From Escherichia sp. ESNIH1 (GTDB lineage: Bacteria > Pseudomonadota > Gammaproteobacteria > Enterobacterales > Enterobacteriaceae): a DNA stretch of 64,000 bases. The notes below the pieces were generated by a model. That model worked only from the letters and a program-made list of their open reading frames with translations, did not search any database and had not been told where the DNA came from. The DNA lies in the NCBI GenBank assembly GCA_002918705.1, contig PQKR01000001.1:1-64000 (forward strand). Reading direction: 5' to 3'. The position numbers and the translations under genes are program-made. Shown here piece by piece: positions 9,729 to 18,129 of this stretch (the stretch's first letter is position 1; every line of letters starts with the position of its first letter).

Positions 9729-11390
9729 ATGCTGGCACAACTGACCATCAGTAATTTTGCAATTGTTCGCGAGCTGGAAATTGATTTTCACAGCGGCATG
9801 ACCGCCATTACTGGCGAAACCGGCGCGGGTAAATCCATTGCCATTGATGCGCTCGGGCTGTGCCTCGGCGGGCGTGCAGAAGCCGACATGGTTCGCACCG
9901 ACGCCGCACGCGCCGATCTCTGCGCCCGCTTTTCCCTGAAAGACACCCCTGCTGCCCAGCGCTGGCTGGAAGAGAACCAGCTTGAAGATGGCCGAGAGTG
10001 TCTGCTGCGTCGCGTCATCAGCAGCGATGGCCGCTCCCGTGGCTTTATTAACGGCACGGCGGTGCCGCTCTCCCAGCTGCGTGAACTGGGGCAGCTTCTC
10101 ATTCAGATCCACGGCCAGCACGCGCACCAGCTGCTGACTAAATCCGATCACCAGAAGACCCTGCTCGACGGCTATGCCGGTGAGTATGCCCTCACCCAGC
10201 AGATGGCAGAGCACTACCGCCTGTGGAACCACAGCTGCCGCGAGCTGGCCCAGCATCAGCAGCAGAGCCAGGAGCGCAGCGCGCGCGCCGAGCTGCTGCA
10301 CTACCAGCTGAAAGAGCTGAACGACTTCAGTCCGCAGCCGGGCGAGTTTGAGCGCATCGACGAAGAGTACAAGCGCCTTGCCAACAGCGGTCAGCTGCTG
10401 AGCACCAGCCAGCATGCCCTGACGCTGCTCGCCGACAGCGACGATGCTAACCTCCAGAGCCAGCTCTACACCGCGCGTCAGATGGTGACCGAGCTGGTGG
10501 GCATGGACAGCAAGCTCTCCAGCGTGCTCGATATGCTGGAAGAGGCCGCGATTCAGCTGAGTGAGGCCAGCGACGAGCTGCGCCACTACTGCGATCGTCT
10601 CGACCTCGATCCGAACCGCCTCTATGAGCTGGAGCAGCGCATCGCGAAGCAGATTTCGCTGGCGCGCAAGCACCACGTTACCCCGGAAGAGCTGCCGGCG
10701 CACTATCAGGCGCTGCTTGACGAGCAGCAGCAGCTTGACGATCAGGCCGACTCCCAGGAGACGCTCTCTCTGGCGGTGCAGAAGCACCATCAGCAGGCGC
10801 TGGCCACCGCGCAGCTGCTGCATGAACAGCGAGTGAAATACGCTCAGGAGCTGGGCGGGCTGATCACCGAAAGCATGCACGCTCTGTCGATGCCGCACGG
10901 TCGCTTCCATATTGATGTCAGCTTTGACGAGCGTCACCTGACGTTGGAAGGTGCGGACCGTATCGAGTTCCGCGTGACCACCAACCCGGGCCAGCCGATG
11001 CAGGCGATCTCGAAGGTGGCCTCCGGCGGTGAACTGTCGCGTATTGCTCTGGCAATCCAGGTGATTACCGCCCGTAAGATGGAAACCCCGGCGCTGATTT
11101 TCGATGAAGTTGACGTGGGTATCAGCGGTCCGACCGCAGCCGTAGTTGGCAAGCTGCTGCGCCAGCTGGGCGAGTCCACCCAGGTGATGTGCGTAACGCA
11201 CCTGCCGCAGGTGGCGGGCTGTGGTCACCACCACTTCTACGTCAGCAAAGAGACCGATGGTGCCATGACCGAAACGCACATGCAGCCGCTGGATAAAAAA
11301 GCACGGCTGCAGGAGCTGGCGCGCCTGCTGGGCGGCAGCGAAGTCACCCGGAACACGCTGGCTAATGCGAAAGAACTACTCGCAGCCTAA
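9729..11390 (+). CDS. recN: DNA repair protein RecN
   Basis: A 553-residue SMC-like ATPase, identical in length to E. coli RecN. The Walker A motif GETGAGKS is at residues 29-36; a central coiled-coil region rich in Gln and Glu follows; the C-terminal half carries the signature [13 protein letters not shown] and Walker [13 protein letters not shown]. RecN acts in RecA-dependent double-strand-break repair. The upstream LexA boxes show SOS control. Confidence 0.98.
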   Translation: MLAQLTISNFAIVRELEIDFHSGMTAITGETGAGKSIAIDALGLCLGGRAEADMVRTDAARADLCARFSLKDTPAAQRWLEENQLEDGRECLLRRVISSDGRSRGFINGTAVPLSQLRELGQLLIQIHGQHAHQLLTKSDHQKTLLDGYAGEYALTQQMAEHYRLWNHSCRELAQHQQQSQERSARAELLHYQLKELNDFSPQPGEFERIDEEYKRLANSGQLLSTSQHALTLLADSDDANLQSQLYTARQMVTELVGMDSKLSSVLDMLEEAAIQLSEASDELRHYCDRLDLDPNRLYELEQRIAKQISLARKHHVTPEELPAHYQALLDEQQQLDDQADSQETLSLAVQKHHQQALATAQLLHEQRVKYAQELGGLITESMHALSMPHGRFHIDVSFDERHLTLEGADRIEFRVTTNPGQPMQAISKVASGGELSRIALAIQVITARKMETPALIFDEVDVGISGPTAAVVGKLLRQLGESTQVMCVTHLPQVAGCGHHHFYVSKETDGAMTETHMQPLDKKARLQELARLLGGSEVTRNTLANAKELLAA

Positions 11391-11537
11391 ACTTTTCGGC
11401 TAATTCCGGGTCATAGTGAGACATAAAATCGCCGCTGGATCCGATAGCAGAGGTTTCAAACTCGCTAAAGGTCTATTATTATCGGCATATTACAAATGAG
11501 CCGCGTACTACCAGGCCCGAAAAGGAACCAAATCACT

Positions 11538-11876
11538 ATGCGCTGTAAAACGCTGACTGCTGCCGCAGCGGTTCTTCTGATGATGACTGCTGGCTGTTCC
11601 ACTCTGGAGAAAGTGGTTTACCGCCCAGATATCAACCAGGGGAACTATCTGGCACCTAACGACATCTCTAAAATTCGTATCGGCATGACGCAACAGCAGG
11701 TTGCCTATGCGCTGGGTACCCCGATGATGAGCGATCCGTTTGGTACCAATACCTGGTTCTACGTGTTCCGCCAGCAGCCAGGCCATGAAGATGTCACGCA
11801 GCAGACGCTGACCCTGACCTTTAACAGCAGCGGTGTGCTGACCAATATTGATAACAAACCGGCCTTGACCAAGTAG
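11538..11876 (+). CDS. bamE: Outer membrane protein assembly factor BamE (SmpA) lipoprotein
   Basis: A 112-residue lipoprotein with a short signal peptide and lipobox ending MMTAGC, acylated Cys20, followed by the SmpA/OmlA fold ([32 protein letters not shown]). It is a subunit of the BAM complex that inserts beta-barrel proteins. The start MRCKTL matches E. coli; an earlier in-frame ATG at 11496 would spoil the signal peptide. A strong terminator follows. Confidence 0.96.
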   Translation: MRCKTLTAAAAVLLMMTAGCSTLEKVVYRPDINQGNYLAPNDISKIRIGMTQQQVAYALGTPMMSDPFGTNTWFYVFRQQPGHEDVTQQTLTLTFNSSGVLTNIDNKPALTK

Positions 11877-11895
11877 GTCCCGCCCGGTAAAAAAC

Positions 11896-11922
11896 AAAAA
11901 GCGCTCAATGAGCGCTTTTTTT
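11896..11922. terminator. Bidirectional terminator between bamE and rnfH
   Basis: A perfect stem AAAAAGCGCTCA/TGAGCGCTTTTT with a T run on both strands serves the convergent bamE (+) and rnfH (-) genes. Confidence 0.9.
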
Positions 11923-11936
11923 GTTTCAGCCTGTGG

Positions 11937-12227
11937 CTATTCGTCGTCCGCTTTTTCTGCCCGCTTGCGCCGCAGCTCTTTCGGATCGGCGATCAGCGGG
12001 CGGTAGATCTCCACCCTGTCACCGTCCTGCACGGCGTCGGCAAGCTTCGCCGGACGACTGAAGATACCCACCTTGTTTTTCGCAAGATCGATATCCGAGC
12101 GTAGCTCCAGCAGGCCAGAGGCGTTAATTGCCTCCTCCACCGTTGCCCCTTCGCTCAGCGTCACGCGCTGCAGGTACTGCTTCTCCGGCAGGGCATAGGC
12201 CACTTCGACGCGAATATCACCCGGCAC
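11937..12227 (-). CDS. rnfH: RnfH family ubiquitin-fold protein (RatB)
   Basis: A 96-residue beta-grasp protein of the UPF0125/RnfH family ([38 protein letters not shown]). The start is GTG at 12227, which reproduces the E. coli length and N-terminus, and overlaps the end of ratA by 11 bp. The function is unresolved: the name comes from rnf clusters in other bacteria, and it has been called RatB as the partner gene of ratA. Confidence 0.92.
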   Translation of the reverse strand: MPGDIRVEVAYALPEKQYLQRVTLSEGATVEEAINASGLLELRSDIDLAKNKVGIFSRPAKLADAVQDGDRVEIYRPLIADPKELRRKRAEKADDE

Positions 12228-12654
12228 TGTATACCTCTTTGGCGCGATGGGTAAACGCCTGCACCATGTTTGAGGCCAGCTCTTTAAACACGTGACCAAA
12301 GGCTAGCTCAATCAGCTTGTTGGTGAATTCAAAGTCCAGATTGAACTCAATACGGCAGGCATCGGGACTCAGCGGTGTAAACCGCCAGCCGCCCATCAGC
12401 TGCTTAAAGGGACCGTCCACCAGCTGCATCAGAATGCTTTGGTTATTGGTAAGGGTGTTACGGGTGGTGAACGTCTTGCTGATGCCCGCCTTCGAGACAT
12501 CAACGGCGGCCGTCATCTGCGTCGGGCTTGACTCCAGAACCCGGCTGCCGGTACAGCCTGGCAAAAATTCCGGGTAGGACTTTACGTCGTTCACTAATTG
12601 ATACATCTGTTCTGCGCTGTAAGGCACTAAAGCAGTTCGGCTTATCTGCGGCAT
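12217..12654 (-). CDS. ratA: Ribosome association toxin RatA / coenzyme Q-binding START-like protein
   Basis: A 145-residue START-like (COQ10 family) protein from [21 protein letters not shown], with [14 protein letters not shown] and [19 protein letters not shown]. coli RatA is reported to bind the 50S subunit and block 70S association; homologues (yeast Coq10) bind quinones. Its 3' end overlaps rnfH and it is divergent from smpB, the conserved arrangement. Confidence 0.93.
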   Translation of the reverse strand: MPQISRTALVPYSAEQMYQLVNDVKSYPEFLPGCTGSRVLESSPTQMTAAVDVSKAGISKTFTTRNTLTNNQSILMQLVDGPFKQLMGGWRFTPLSPDACRIEFNLDFEFTNKLIELAFGHVFKELASNMVQAFTHRAKEVYSAG

Positions 12655-12808
12655 AGCGTTATCCTGAGGTCTACACCTCATAAATAATAACATTTCCTGT
12701 CCAGGAAAGGAAAACGCAAAGGCAAACTCATGCTAATATAACGCGTTACACCTCGCAGGATAGATGGGGTATTTTTCAACAGCTGATTACCGATGATTTA
12801 CGATACTT

Positions 12809-13291
12809 ATGACAAAGAAAAAAGCACATAAACCGGGTTCCGCTACCATTGCGCTCAACAAGCGCGCCCGTCACGAATATTTTATCGAAGAAGAGTTTGA
12901 AGCGGGCCTGTCTCTTCAGGGCTGGGAAGTGAAGTCCCTGCGCGCCGGGAAGGCCAACATCAGCGACAGCTATGTCATCCTGATTGAGGGTGAAGCCTAC
13001 CTGTTCGGCGCCAACTTTACGCCGCTGACCGTCGCTTCCAGCCACGTTGTCTGCGACCCTACCCGTAACCGTAAGCTGCTGCTTAACCAGCGCGAGCTGG
13101 ACACCCTCTATGGCCGCGTAAACCGCGAAGGCTATACCGTTGTCGCCCTGTCGCTCTACTGGAAAAACGCCTGGTGTAAGGTGAAGGTTGGCGTTGCCCG
13201 CGGTAGGAAACAGCATGACAAACGCTCCGATGTGAAAGAGCGCGAGTGGCAGGTTGATAAAGCCCGTATTATGAAAAACGCCGGGCGCTAA
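12809..13291 (+). CDS. smpB: SsrA-binding protein SmpB
   Basis: A 160-residue SmpB, full length, with [32 protein letters not shown] and the basic C-terminal tail ([20 protein letters not shown]) that enters the decoding centre. It delivers tmRNA to stalled ribosomes. In E. coli it lies close to ssrA; here a 17-kb adhesin locus separates the two. Confidence 0.98.
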   Translation: MTKKKAHKPGSATIALNKRARHEYFIEEEFEAGLSLQGWEVKSLRAGKANISDSYVILIEGEAYLFGANFTPLTVASSHVVCDPTRNRKLLLNQRELDTLYGRVNREGYTVVALSLYWKNAWCKVKVGVARGRKQHDKRSDVKEREWQVDKARIMKNAGR

Positions 13292-13323
13292 TCGCTACAT
13301 TCACAATGCCGTCTATAGCACCT

Positions 13324-13344
13324 CCCTCTCCGCAGGGGAGAGGG
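13324..13344. repeat. Small intergenic hairpin between smpB and the HlyD-type gene
   Basis: The inverted repeat CCCTCTCC/GGAGAGGG with a 5-base loop lies between convergent genes. Such CCCTCTCC hairpins are scattered in enterobacterial spacers; without a T run its role as a terminator is uncertain. Confidence 0.5.
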
Positions 13345-13369
13345 TGTGCCTGCCTTCTCTTACGGTTGC

Positions 13370-14539
13370 CTAGCGCTCGCGCAGCGCCTCGTTGACCTTG
13401 TTCAGCGGCTTGATCAGGTAATCCATCACCGATTTCTGTCCGGTTTTAATCTCTACGTTTGCCACCATGCCCGGCAGGATCGGGAAGCGCTGGCCACTCT
13501 TATTTTGCAGCTCGGCGCTCTTGGTTCGCACATAGACGCGGTAGTAGAACTGGTCCCGACGCACCTCGTCCTGCAGCGTATCCGGCGACACCACCTCCAC
13601 CTGACCGGTGAGGTTCCCGTAGATCGACGAGTCGTAGGCCGTTACCTTTACCGTTGCCGGCAGGCCAGGACGGATGTAGGCGATATCCCGCGGGTTGATG
13701 CGCGTCTCGACTAAAAGCTGATCCTCCAGCGGGACGATCTCCATCAGCTTGCCCCCCGGCTGCAGGACGCCGCCGACGGTGGTGACCTGAATATCCTTGA
13801 CGATGCCGCGCACCGGGGAGAAGAGCGTCGCCCTATCTACCTGATCCGCCTTGCCGCTCATCGCCTGGATCTGCGCATCGAGATCGGCGTTGGTTTTCAC
13901 CTGCTCCTCGCGGGCGCGCACCGCAAACTGGTTGCGCGCCTCGTCGATCTTACCCTGAAGCTCGGTCGCCTGGCGCTGAAGGCGGATCACCTCCACCTCG
14001 CTCGCTGCCCCCTTGGCCACCAGCGGCTGGGTCATACGCAGCTCTGACATCACCAGCTGATATGTTTTCTGCAGGTTAGCCACCGTCTCGTTCAGGTTAC
14101 GCCGCCGGGATTCGTACAGCTGCCGCTCCCGCGCCACCAGCTCCGGCTCGCGCATTGACTCCTCGCTAAAGCGCAGCGGCTCGCCGGTCAGCTCCGAGCG
14201 CAGGCGCTCGCTGGAGGCCCGTAACGCACGCACCCGGGCCGCCGATTCGCCGTAGTTAGACTGAAAGCGCGTGGGATCGAGACGGGCAAGCATCTGCCCG
14301 CGCTCGACAATATCCCCCTCGCGCACCAGCATCGCGCTAACGATACCGCCGTCGAGGCTCTCGATAACCTGGGCATGGCTTGACGGCGTGATCTTGCCGG
14401 TGCCCACTGTCACCTCATCCAGAATGGCCCACCATGCCCAAACCACGAAGATCAGCAGTCCTGCCAGCGTCAGCCAGATCACCGACGAGTAGAACCGCCC
14501 CTGGCGGGCAAGATCGTCCTGCATACTCAGTTGACTCAT
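13370..14539 (-). CDS. bapD: Type I secretion membrane fusion protein, HlyD family (BapD-like)
   Basis: A 389-residue periplasmic adaptor with a single N-terminal transmembrane segment (about residues 18-40), a lipoyl/barrel-sandwich half motif (QVIESLDGGIVSAMLVREGDIVERGQ), a long coiled coil (about 120-230) and the second lipoyl half plus beta-barrel domain (FSPVRGIVKDIQVTTVGGVLQPGG). It links the ABC transporter to the outer-membrane channel. It is the last gene of the adhesin operon, 10 bp behind the ABC gene. The symbol follows the Salmonella bapABCD locus beside smpB; assignment of letters is by recall. Confidence 0.85.
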   Translation of the reverse strand: MSQLSMQDDLARQGRFYSSVIWLTLAGLLIFVVWAWWAILDEVTVGTGKITPSSHAQVIESLDGGIVSAMLVREGDIVERGQMLARLDPTRFQSNYGESAARVRALRASSERLRSELTGEPLRFSEESMREPELVARERQLYESRRRNLNETVANLQKTYQLVMSELRMTQPLVAKGAASEVEVIRLQRQATELQGKIDEARNQFAVRAREEQVKTNADLDAQIQAMSGKADQVDRATLFSPVRGIVKDIQVTTVGGVLQPGGKLMEIVPLEDQLLVETRINPRDIAYIRPGLPATVKVTAYDSSIYGNLTGQVEVVSPDTLQDEVRRDQFYYRVYVRTKSAELQNKSGQRFPILPGMVANVEIKTGQKSVMDYLIKPLNKVNEALRER

Positions 14540-14549
14540 TGCTCGCTCC

Positions 14550-16682
14550 TTAGGCTACCGATGCCACGTTGCTGTTACGCGCCGCCTGCTGAAGCAGCGT
14601 GTCGCGCGGCCCGTCGGCAATCACCTTGCCGTTTTCCATCACCACAATCCGGTCCACCAGGTTCAGCAGCGCCGGGCGATGGGTCACCAGCACCAGCGTG
14701 CGTCCGGTGAGCCACTGCTGCAGCTGGCGGATCACCCACGCCTCGAGCTGCTCATCCATTGACGCGGTGGGTTCATCGAGCAACACAATCTGCGGGTTAC
14801 GTACGATCAGGCGGCTGAGCAGCACCATCTGCCGCTGGCCGCCGGAGAGGCCGCGCCCGCCCTCGTTAATCAGCCGGTCGAGGCTGGCGGCATCCTGCTG
14901 CACCATGCCGATTGCGCCGCTGATGCGCAGGGCCTGGATCAGCTCCGCCTCGGTAGCGTGCGGATGGCCCAGCATCAGGTTCTGCCGCAGCGTGCCGAAA
15001 AAGAGGCGCGAATCCTGAGAGAGGTAGCCTACCTGACGGCGAACATCCATTGGGTCAATATGCGCCATATCGACGCCGTCGATAATCACCTTCCCCTTGC
15101 TGGCCTGCGCCTGCCCTGACAGCAGCTTCAGCAGGGTCGATTTACCCGCCCCGGTCTTGCCGAGGATTGCCACCCGCTCGCCGGGCTTGATCTCCAGGCC
15201 GTCGATCTGCGCTGCCTGATCGCCCTTCTCCGGATCGTAGCTGTACTGCACCTTCTGGACCTGATAGTGACCGGCCAGCACCGGGCAGTGGGCCATTTTC
15301 TGATCGGCGCTCTTATCCAGCGGCTTTTTAAGCAGATCGTCGAGGCCGTTCATCGCCATTTTGGCGTGCTGCCAGCGGGAGAAGACCATCGTCAGCTGCA
15401 TCAGCGGCGCGATAGTGCGCGATGAGAGCAGGCTACAGGCCACCAGCGTACCGGTTGTGATGTTTCCTTCCATTACCAGATAGCAGCCGAAGACCAGCAT
15501 CCCGGCATAGGTGATCTGCTGGACGGTAGAGGCCCAGCCGCTCAGCCGTGCTCCCCAGACGCGCTGCTTCATGCCGATGTTAGCCCCCACGGCGTGGGTA
15601 TGTTCCCATTGACGCTGGAAGTACGGCTCGGCCTGCAGGGCCTTGATGTCTTCGACGCCCTCGATGGACTCCACCAGCACCGCGTTACGGATCGCGCTCT
15701 CACGCATCCCCTCTTTCGCCAGCTTCGCCATCGGCCACTGGACGAGGATCCCTGGGATCACAATCAGTGGAATGGCGATCAGCGGGATGATCACCAGCGG
15801 ACCGCCCACCAGCGCCATAATGCCGAGGAAGAGCAGGACAAAGGGAATATCCATCGCCGCGCCGACGGTGGTCGAAGTGAGCAGCTCACGCACCTGGTCG
15901 ATCTCACGCAGCTGGGAGATAAACGAGCCGGTGGATTTGGGTCGGGAATCGTTTTTGATCGCCATCGCCCGGGCAAAAAAGAGCGACGAGACGTTGAGAT
16001 CGATATGCTTGCCCATGATGTCAGAGACATGGGTGCGCGCCAGGCGGATCATAAACTCCAGCAGGGCAGCAAACAGCACGCCGATAAACAGCACCCACAG
16101 GGTGGGGATCGACTGGGCGGGAATAACCCGATCATAGACCTGCATCGAGAAGAGGATCCCCGCCAGGGCCAGCACGTTGCCCAGCACCGAAGCCAGGGCG
16201 ATCTCCGAGAGCTTGCGCTTGGCGTGGCGGAAGTGCCGCCAGAACCAGTGCTCCTCCCAGGGACGGGTAAAGTCGTCGATGCGGGAGTCGCGCCCGCGGG
16301 CGGCAATGCCGAGCATCACCACCTCCGGCTTAACGCGGGTGAGCAGCGTCTCCAGCGCCTCCTCGCGCACCAGATCGCCCCCCTCGCTCAGCCAGTAGGC
16401 CACCAGCCCGTCGGCGTCGATAGTCTCCAGCAGCATCAGCTCGCCGGACTCCAGCTGTACGATGACCGGCAGGTTTTGCGCGTTCCAGCGCATCTTCTCC
16501 AGCTCCACTACGCGCACCTGCAATCCCATCAGGCCGCTTAATCTCTCCAGCCGCGCATTAAGCGGCAAATTCTCAAACCAGCGCATCTGCTGGCGTACGG
16601 CAGGCGCATCCGCTGGCAGGCCAAACCGCCCTGCCGCACGCACCATGACATTGATCCAGCTCTCGGTATCCGGCTGTTGCAT
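14550..16682 (-). CDS. bapC: Type I secretion ABC transporter, LapB/BapC-like
   Basis: A 710-residue exporter. Residues 1-130 form a C39-peptidase-like domain without the catalytic cysteine, so it probably recognises rather than cleaves the substrate. Membrane helices occupy about 160-425. The ATPase has Walker A GKTGAGKST (508-516), signature LSGGQ (612-616), Walker B IVLLDEP (632-638) and the H-loop VTHR (His668). This subtype exports giant RTX/Bap adhesins with uncleaved C-terminal signals. It lies between the TolC-like and HlyD-like genes with short spacers. Confidence 0.88.
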   Translation of the reverse strand: MQQPDTESWINVMVRAAGRFGLPADAPAVRQQMRWFENLPLNARLERLSGLMGLQVRVVELEKMRWNAQNLPVIVQLESGELMLLETIDADGLVAYWLSEGGDLVREEALETLLTRVKPEVVMLGIAARGRDSRIDDFTRPWEEHWFWRHFRHAKRKLSEIALASVLGNVLALAGILFSMQVYDRVIPAQSIPTLWVLFIGVLFAALLEFMIRLARTHVSDIMGKHIDLNVSSLFFARAMAIKNDSRPKSTGSFISQLREIDQVRELLTSTTVGAAMDIPFVLLFLGIMALVGGPLVIIPLIAIPLIVIPGILVQWPMAKLAKEGMRESAIRNAVLVESIEGVEDIKALQAEPYFQRQWEHTHAVGANIGMKQRVWGARLSGWASTVQQITYAGMLVFGCYLVMEGNITTGTLVACSLLSSRTIAPLMQLTMVFSRWQHAKMAMNGLDDLLKKPLDKSADQKMAHCPVLAGHYQVQKVQYSYDPEKGDQAAQIDGLEIKPGERVAILGKTGAGKSTLLKLLSGQAQASKGKVIIDGVDMAHIDPMDVRRQVGYLSQDSRLFFGTLRQNLMLGHPHATEAELIQALRISGAIGMVQQDAASLDRLINEGGRGLSGGQRQMVLLSRLIVRNPQIVLLDEPTASMDEQLEAWVIRQLQQWLTGRTLVLVTHRPALLNLVDRIVVMENGKVIADGPRDTLLQQAARNSNVASVA

Positions 16683-16705
16683 AACTACTCCTTGGCCGTT
16701 AGCGC

Positions 16706-18049
16706 TTAAAGTGATGGCAGGGTATCGCCGATGGTGCGGCTACGCTCAATGCCTAACATATCCAATAGGTTATCTGCGGCGGCGGCATAGCGCACCGCGG
16801 CATCCCAGGCGTCATAGCGGGCAGTAATCGACGCGGTATCAGCCTGGAACACATCCTGTTCAATGCTGAGCAGATCGTTAAGGCTGCGCTTGCTCAGGCG
16901 ATACTCATCGCGATAGACCCCACGGGCGCGATCGGCGCTCAGGTACTGCGCGTCCCCTGCCCGCTGGCGCTGCTGGGCTCCGGTAAGATCGGCCCACGCG
17001 GTGGCGGCGCGCTGGTTCATATCCAGCTTGCTGGCCTCCACCTGCGCCCGGGCGCTGGCCCGATCCCCCTCGGCTGCATCGACACGGGCACCGACGGCAC
17101 CGCCCTGATAGATAGGCGCATCGACCACCAGCTGCACCTGATCGTCCCAGTAGCTATCATCATCGTTCTGATAGCGCGTCCGGCCCGCCTGTACCGAGAC
17201 CGTCGGCCAGTGCTGGGCCTGGGCCTGGCGAATGCGATCGTCCGCCGCCAGCTGTCTCGCCTGGGCGCTGCGCACCGCATTGCTGCGTTCGTAGGGGAGC
17301 GAGTTAAGGGTGATTTTCTGCTTCATCAGATCTTCAGGCAGATCGGGAAGCGTGTCCGACATCACGCCGGTAAGTACGCTCAGCGCCGCCTGGGCGGAGC
17401 GGGTCTGGGCCTCGTACTGGGCGAGAGAGGCGTTCAGCCCGGCAATGCGCGTCTGGGCCTGCAACACATCGGACTGGGAGCTTAATCCGGCCTCGGCACG
17501 CAGATCCGCCATCTCCTGCACGCTCTGCAACGAGACAATGTTTTTGCGCGCCGCCTCGGCCAGCGCCTGGTAGCGCTTTACCTGCAGGTAGGTTTGCAGC
17601 GTCTCCATGCCGACCTCATTGAGGGAGTTATAGAGATCGTAGCGGTAGGCATCGGAAAGATTGTGCTGCTCATCAATGCTGCCGCCGGTTTTGCCAAAGT
17701 CGTAGATCAGCTGCTTCAGGCTGACGCCGCCGGAGCCGTTATTGTTGAGGGAGCCTGCCGAGTCGTTGCGGTGCGAACGCCCAACGTTACCCTGCAGGGA
17801 TATCTGTGGAAACCAGGCGCTCTCCGCCTCGTCCAGATTCGCTTTTCCTACGTGGATCTGCGCCGCCGCCTGCGCAATTTTAGGGTTGCGGGCGAAGGCG
17901 CGTAAAATAGCTTCTTTGATTGTTAGTTGCGCCCGAAGTTGCTCTCCAGGTGCGGCCTGCCAGTTAAACTGCTCTTCTCCGTATGCTGTACTCATTACGC
18001 TCGCACCGAGCGCAGCCAGCAGAACGACATACAATGCCTTTGCTTTCAT
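16706..18049 (-). CDS. bapB: TolC-family outer membrane channel of the adhesin secretion system (LapE/BapB-like)
   Basis: A 447-residue outer-membrane efflux protein with a signal peptide (MKAKALYVVLLAALGASVMS, cleavage after TAYG) and two OEP repeats, seen in TIKEAILRAFARNPKIAQA and in the second half DRIRQAQAQHWPTVSVQAG. It forms the outer-membrane exit of the type I system. It starts 80 bp behind the adhesin stop, with a hairpin between, and is followed by the ABC gene after 23 bp. Confidence 0.87.
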   Translation of the reverse strand: MKAKALYVVLLAALGASVMSTAYGEEQFNWQAAPGEQLRAQLTIKEAILRAFARNPKIAQAAAQIHVGKANLDEAESAWFPQISLQGNVGRSHRNDSAGSLNNNGSGGVSLKQLIYDFGKTGGSIDEQHNLSDAYRYDLYNSLNEVGMETLQTYLQVKRYQALAEAARKNIVSLQSVQEMADLRAEAGLSSQSDVLQAQTRIAGLNASLAQYEAQTRSAQAALSVLTGVMSDTLPDLPEDLMKQKITLNSLPYERSNAVRSAQARQLAADDRIRQAQAQHWPTVSVQAGRTRYQNDDDSYWDDQVQLVVDAPIYQGGAVGARVDAAEGDRASARAQVEASKLDMNQRAATAWADLTGAQQRQRAGDAQYLSADRARGVYRDEYRLSKRSLNDLLSIEQDVFQADTASITARYDAWDAAVRYAAAADNLLDMLGIERSRTIGDTLPSL

Positions 18050-18089
18050 CTATCCACCCTGACTGTCCCTGGTGATATTTTTATAATCT

Positions 18090-18115
18090 TTTATGCCTCA
18101 TCCCTGAGGCATAAA
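18090..18115 (-). promoter_or_regulatory. Hairpin between the adhesin gene and the secretion genes
   Basis: A perfect 11-bp stem TTTATGCCTCA/TGAGGCATAAA with a 4-base loop. There is no T run after it on either strand, so it is more likely an mRNA-stabilising or partial-attenuation element setting the ratio of adhesin to exporter than a full terminator. This role is inferred. Confidence 0.5.
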
Positions 18116-18129
18116 TGACAGGGATAAAG

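Noticed and set aside
9711..11279. A 522-codon frame on the minus strand opposite recN
   Set aside because: It lies fully antisense to an intact, conserved recN, is rich in His, Gln and Arg and low-complexity, and has no recognisable domain. It reflects the high GC codon usage of recN.
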